From contig CM031873.1 of NCBI GenBank assembly GCA_018697195.1, forward strand, positions 3,755,175-3,819,174: a stretch of 64,000 nucleotides of DNA, written 5' to 3'. A program made the translations under genes and the position numbers. This document shows positions 60,099 through 64,000 of the stretch, piece by piece (positions within the stretch are counted from its first letter, which is position 1; each line of letters starts with the position of its first letter). Origin of the DNA: Certhia americana (taxonomy: Eukaryota; Chordata; Aves; Passeriformes; Certhiidae). Below the pieces are notes generated by a model. The model ran no database searches, was not told where the DNA came from, and saw nothing but the letters and a program-made list of their open reading frames with translations.

Positions 60099-61837
60099 AT
60101 TAATTGACTTAGCTGGAAAAAGCACAGGGTTTAGTCACAGCAGCTGCTCCTCCACTCTGAAATATTTAATTCTAGGGGCCAGCCCCTCTCTAATACCCTC
60201 CTTCTGGGGGGCTCCAGGAACAGCTTTACATCCTAAAGACTGGTTTCATACCCACAGCACCCAAGCTCAGCTCCTTGCACACCCAGGCCTCAGCAGGTCC
60301 AGGAGGGTCCATGATGGAATTTTGGCTGTGTCTTCTCCAGAATAACTGCAGAGCAGTTCCCAACAGTTCCTTGCAGGAAGCCACAGCATGTACTCACTGC
60401 TGGGTGTACCTTCCTCCTTGCAGAGCAGCAGGCTGATACCCTGTGGTAATTTGTAGTGAATTTCACCATTTCCCCCCATATATTTCTTTCCTATTCCTTT
60501 GTTCTTCCACCGTGTAACACGTAGGAGCCTTGTAAGACTCCACTCTCTTTCACCTGGATTTGCTCTGCCCTTTCTGGTGGATAGGAGGGATTTGAGTATA
60601 TTAACTTAATTGGCAAATGTGTTGTTCAGACAGCTGTGACAGAGCCACCTGCCTGCAGTGCCCACTGGGTTAAGCAGCCCCCAGAAGCTTTCTGGCACTT
60701 CTTGATGGGTTTTGGCACCTCCCCACCACTTCAGGGTCACCCACCTTTGAACTGGGCTTAAGGGGCACTGCACTGAGGGCTTGAAGAAAAGGCGATTTGG
60801 GAATAAATGGAAAAAGAAGATGTTGAGGAAGCAAGTTTGAGATATGTGGGAAAACTCAGTGTGTGGTACAGGGGATTTGTTAAGGGTGGTGCAGAACTGG
60901 CCATTGTGCTCCTGTCGGCATTATCAGCCATCCAAACCCAATAAACAGGTTCCTAAATCTCATCTCATTGCCATTTTGTGATTAGAAAAATGGAGCTGCA
61001 GTGACCTTTTGTAGCCCAGGTCCCTTCAGTTCACCTGAGTCTCTCTGGCTTACAGGGCTGGGTGGTCCCAAAGGTGACAACAAAAATAAAGATTCCAGTG
61101 GACCTTTCTCCATGAGGGGTGATCCTCAGGTGATTATTTTGGTGGCAGTGATCCAGAAAAGTGGCAATTTTATCCACTGAAGGCTCTTCCTGGAGCTGCA
61201 ACAGCCCTGGCATGGCTGGGGTGTGGGATGTTGTGGGAGTTCCCACTGGATGCGGAAATAGTCTGGCAGGAATTTCAAGGTTGTGATGGAGGCAGAAATG
61301 CCTCTTCTCTGATACCTTGGCCATGGAAAAGCTCGAGTGCATGTAGTGGTATTGACATTTCTTTGTAAGGAAGCAGATTTCCAGCAGGCAGCAAGCTGTG
61401 ACAAGAAAAATAGCTAAATTTGTCCGACGGTATTGATGGCTTCCCAGAGAGACTCTGTCACTCCAAAAATGAACCGTCCCCTTCAGTCAAATGTGTTTCT
61501 AATGAAAAATATACAGCCACAGACTTTCAGCCTGTGTTATTAATGTGACCTTTACTCAACTGTTTCCCTCTCCTTTTGATTTCTGTGAATAAATGTAATT
61601 AGGAAGGTGCATGTTCCTCACACTACTACTTCTCAGGGGAGGCCAAGGAGATGGTTCCCAATTAGCTCCTTCTGTAATGCAAAGGCAGTGGCAAGTGGAG
61701 GCTTGGCCTGGGTTTTAGAATGCCCTTGAGGAGGTGGGATGGGTGGTGCAAGGAGGCACAAGATGGATCTGGGAAGCAGCAGAGCTTTGTGGCACTGGGG
61801 AGCTGCAGAGGAGAGGAAAGCATGACTGAGGGTTAAA

Positions 61838-61996
61838 GTTTTTTCCCAGAAATATTTTCCCTGGAAGTGTTCAAGGCCAGGTTGGACAGGGCTTGGAGTA
61901 ACCTGGTCCAATGGAAAGTGTCCCTGCAGGGAGGCTGGAACAAGACGATCCTGAAGTGCTCTTCCTACCAAAACTTTCTGTAATTCCATGAAATAA
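61838..61996 (+). mobile_element. CR1 LINE 3'-end fragment
   Basis: 'gttcaaggccaggttggaca', 'gggcttggagtaacctggtc' and 'aatggaaagtgtccctgcag', ending 'tttctgtaattccatgaaat'. 5'-truncated. Confidence 0.92.
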
Positions 61997-64000
61997 TTTG
62001 TTTTCACCACTGCACAGAGAAGTTCTCTGGCTCGTGTAAGGTGAAGGGATGGGATTTTTCATTAGAAACACTCGGTTCTGAATTGCCCCAAATGTGCTGT
62101 TTGGGACAAACTCACACCTTTCTGTAAAAGCTTTAGCAGCCTGAAAATTAATGGCCCGAAGGCAGGATGGAGGGAGAGTTTGAAACAGTCTGAGCCTGAA
62201 TCCTGGATTCTAGGAGTGAGTCTGGCTTAAAAGAAAAAAAAAAAAAAATTAAAAACCAAAAGGCAATCAAACAGCCAGTCTTCACGGCAACAACTTTTGC
62301 ATGTTTGACTTGTCCCAGGATAGTTTCCATAGGCCAACGGAGCATGTGGGTTTGATAAAGAGCTTGCTAAAACAGAGCAGGAATTTATGGCACTTGGCAA
62401 AGTTTAGGTAACTCACAGGAAATGGGTGATGGTGTGTCCCCCTTGAACGAGCACCTGTGGCCCCTTGTAGGTGGGAATTCTTCCTTGAGCAAAGGGCACC
62501 TCCTCTCCTCTTGTTTTTGTTCCAGTCTCTCCTAGGATGTCATGTGTCCATAATCCTTCCCCTCTCCTTTTTACCATTTTCTTCCAGCAAACAAATCTTG
62601 CAGCCAAATAGGAGGAATCAGCCTTCCCTTTGAAAGCTGCCTTGCTGGAGCTCAGTCACATCCAGCAGTCTTTGAGGTCCTTGGGCATAAACACACCCAA
62701 AATATTTTAGAAAAGTTTCCTGGAACATGGCAGGAGCTGACTTTTGTGGAAAAGCACTGGCTGCTCTAAGTTTGAGCCCTTGGAAAATCAAAATTTACAT
62801 GACACATTTGAAGTCCCTTGGCCAAACTCTCCACTGATGGGCACTCAATTATGTGTTCCCTTATTTTTGGCTTGGGTTGCTGGGCTCTTGGCTTGGGGAT
62901 GAAGCTGGCAGGACATGTCCCCTGAGCACATGCACTGCTGTCTAGTGCTTCTACCTACCTGGGGAAAACCCCAAATATCCTCATCCCAAATCCCTGATGC
63001 TTTTCTCTCCCAAGTCTTTGTTCTGTGTCTGTACAAATAAGGGCTGTGGTGTGAATGCTGCCTGTTGTGGCAGATAATAAATTCATTCATATTTCTGAAG
63101 CACTAAGTAGCGTAGTTGTAATGCTGTGGGCAGGCCTGTGAAAAAAGAGTAATTCTGTCTTCAAAGCAAGGTTGATTTGTGTGAAGGCACGAGTTTGCCC
63201 ATAACAATAAGGAGAAAACAAAATACTGAGGAGCTGCTTGTTAAATGAGCATCCTCCCCCTGCACACGGCAGGGATGGGGTCCTGAGTGACCCTGGACTG
63301 AGGGGCTGCTGCTGGTGCACAGCCCATATCAGAGGGTACCCAGCCCCAGGATACCCAAAAATCTGCTTTCTGGAGGCTTTCATTCACACCCCTACATTCC
63401 TCTCATTGCTTGCAACACCTCGGGGTAGAAGTTGTGAATCAAACAGGCGGGTGGTGCTAGATTTTAACACTTGGTGCATTGGCTTAGCCTGCCTGGAGCT
63501 TGTTTTCCACAGGCTCCCGAGCAGTGGGGAATTGCTGGCAGGAGTCAACTTTTCAGCTGGGCAGAAGTGGACTGGCAAAGGTAACTCCTTCTCCCCCAGC
63601 ACTCAGAGCAAGGCTTGGAACTGCAGCGTGTGTCACCCATCCCTGGAGAGGGACCCGGTTACAATCCAGTGGTGCCACAGATTCCTGATAAACACCGGGA
63701 GCCTGGTGGCTGCACACGGAAGGAAAAAGGGAGGGAGGCAAATTATTGCATAGATTTCTCATCATAAACTATTTGCTGGGGTTTAATGCGTGTGGATTTG
63801 GGGCCTGTGCTTGCATGGGGGTTCACACAGACACCCCACACAGGCCACGACTGAGTTGTGTTTCCCAGTCCTTTGGTGTAACCCATTAGGGTATTTTTCT
63901 TGCCTTCTAGATCTAATCACAGCCAGCAATGCAGGTTGAAGCATTTCAAGTGGATTTTTTTTTTTTAATCCGGCTGCCCTTTTCCCGTTGTTATCGAGTG
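61997..64000. other. Unique non-coding sequence to window end
   Basis: A15 at 62234-62248 and T13 near 63955 are the only simple runs. No gene recognised; the 171-codon plus-strand frame at 63238-63753 has no recognisable domain. Confidence 0.5.

Larger units (their letters stand above)
58896..61837. other. Unique non-coding sequence
   Basis: Contains a TA-rich stretch at 59370-59522 (tatatttaaatatatatata and on) and a TTG/TTTG-rich stretch at 60028-60098. No gene or interspersed repeat recognised. Confidence 0.5.

Noticed and set aside
1..64000. tRNA, rRNA, snRNA, CRISPR array, bacterial operon or phage features
   Set aside because: None seen. There are no tRNA-like cloverleaf blocks and no spaced direct-repeat arrays, and CR1/LTR content and gene density rule out a prokaryotic source.

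Overview
This 64 kb window reads as vertebrate, almost certainly avian, non-coding nuclear DNA. The main evidence is at least eleven degraded fragments of CR1 LINE 3' ends, with the typical bird CR1 tail (a 'ggtcccttccaacccaaa..attctgtgattct'-like end). At least seven long-terminal-repeat (LTR) pieces resemble bird endogenous retrovirus families. I recognise no protein-coding gene, no exon with credible coding character, and no tRNA, rRNA or other RNA gene. Every open frame I inspected is either short and low in similarity to anything I know, or a by-product of a repeat. A large intron or a gene desert fits best; the sequence does not say which. The many LTRs suggest a songbird-like lineage, which is inference.

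Layout. 1-8 kb is the most retroviral part. It holds a probable LTR remnant next to a 44-base poly(A) (about 1180-1757), an LTR nested inside another LTR with a clean 4-bp target-site duplication (2631-3281), a diverged second copy of the inner LTR ending in a 47-base A tail (3936-4552, minus strand), a plus-strand LTR with internal duplications (about 4650-5390), and another piece of the outer LTR family (7811-7990). 8-22 kb is mostly unique sequence with two CR1 fragments and one bird-type LTR (14139-14620). 22-27 kb has a CR1/LTR composite and a 20-bp minisatellite (26659-26936). 27-40 kb is mostly unique with one CR1 piece. 40-62 kb alternates CR1 fragments with unique sequence and carries two more copies of the 22-kb LTR family (45243-45856 plus, about 54985-55598 minus) and an assembly gap of 400 Ns (49630-50029) inside a GGGA repeat.

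Between the repeats lie AT-rich islands of 150-650 bp, dense in TAAT/ATTA cores and short palindromes. These look like conserved non-coding (enhancer-type) elements, but no alignment was possible, so they are listed as low-confidence candidates. The strongest leads are the nested LTR pair, the A-tailed and apparently C-depleted LTR copy, the three-member LTR family with identical promoter-to-poly(A) spacing in two copies, and the 20-bp homeodomain-type palindrome at 56377-56396.
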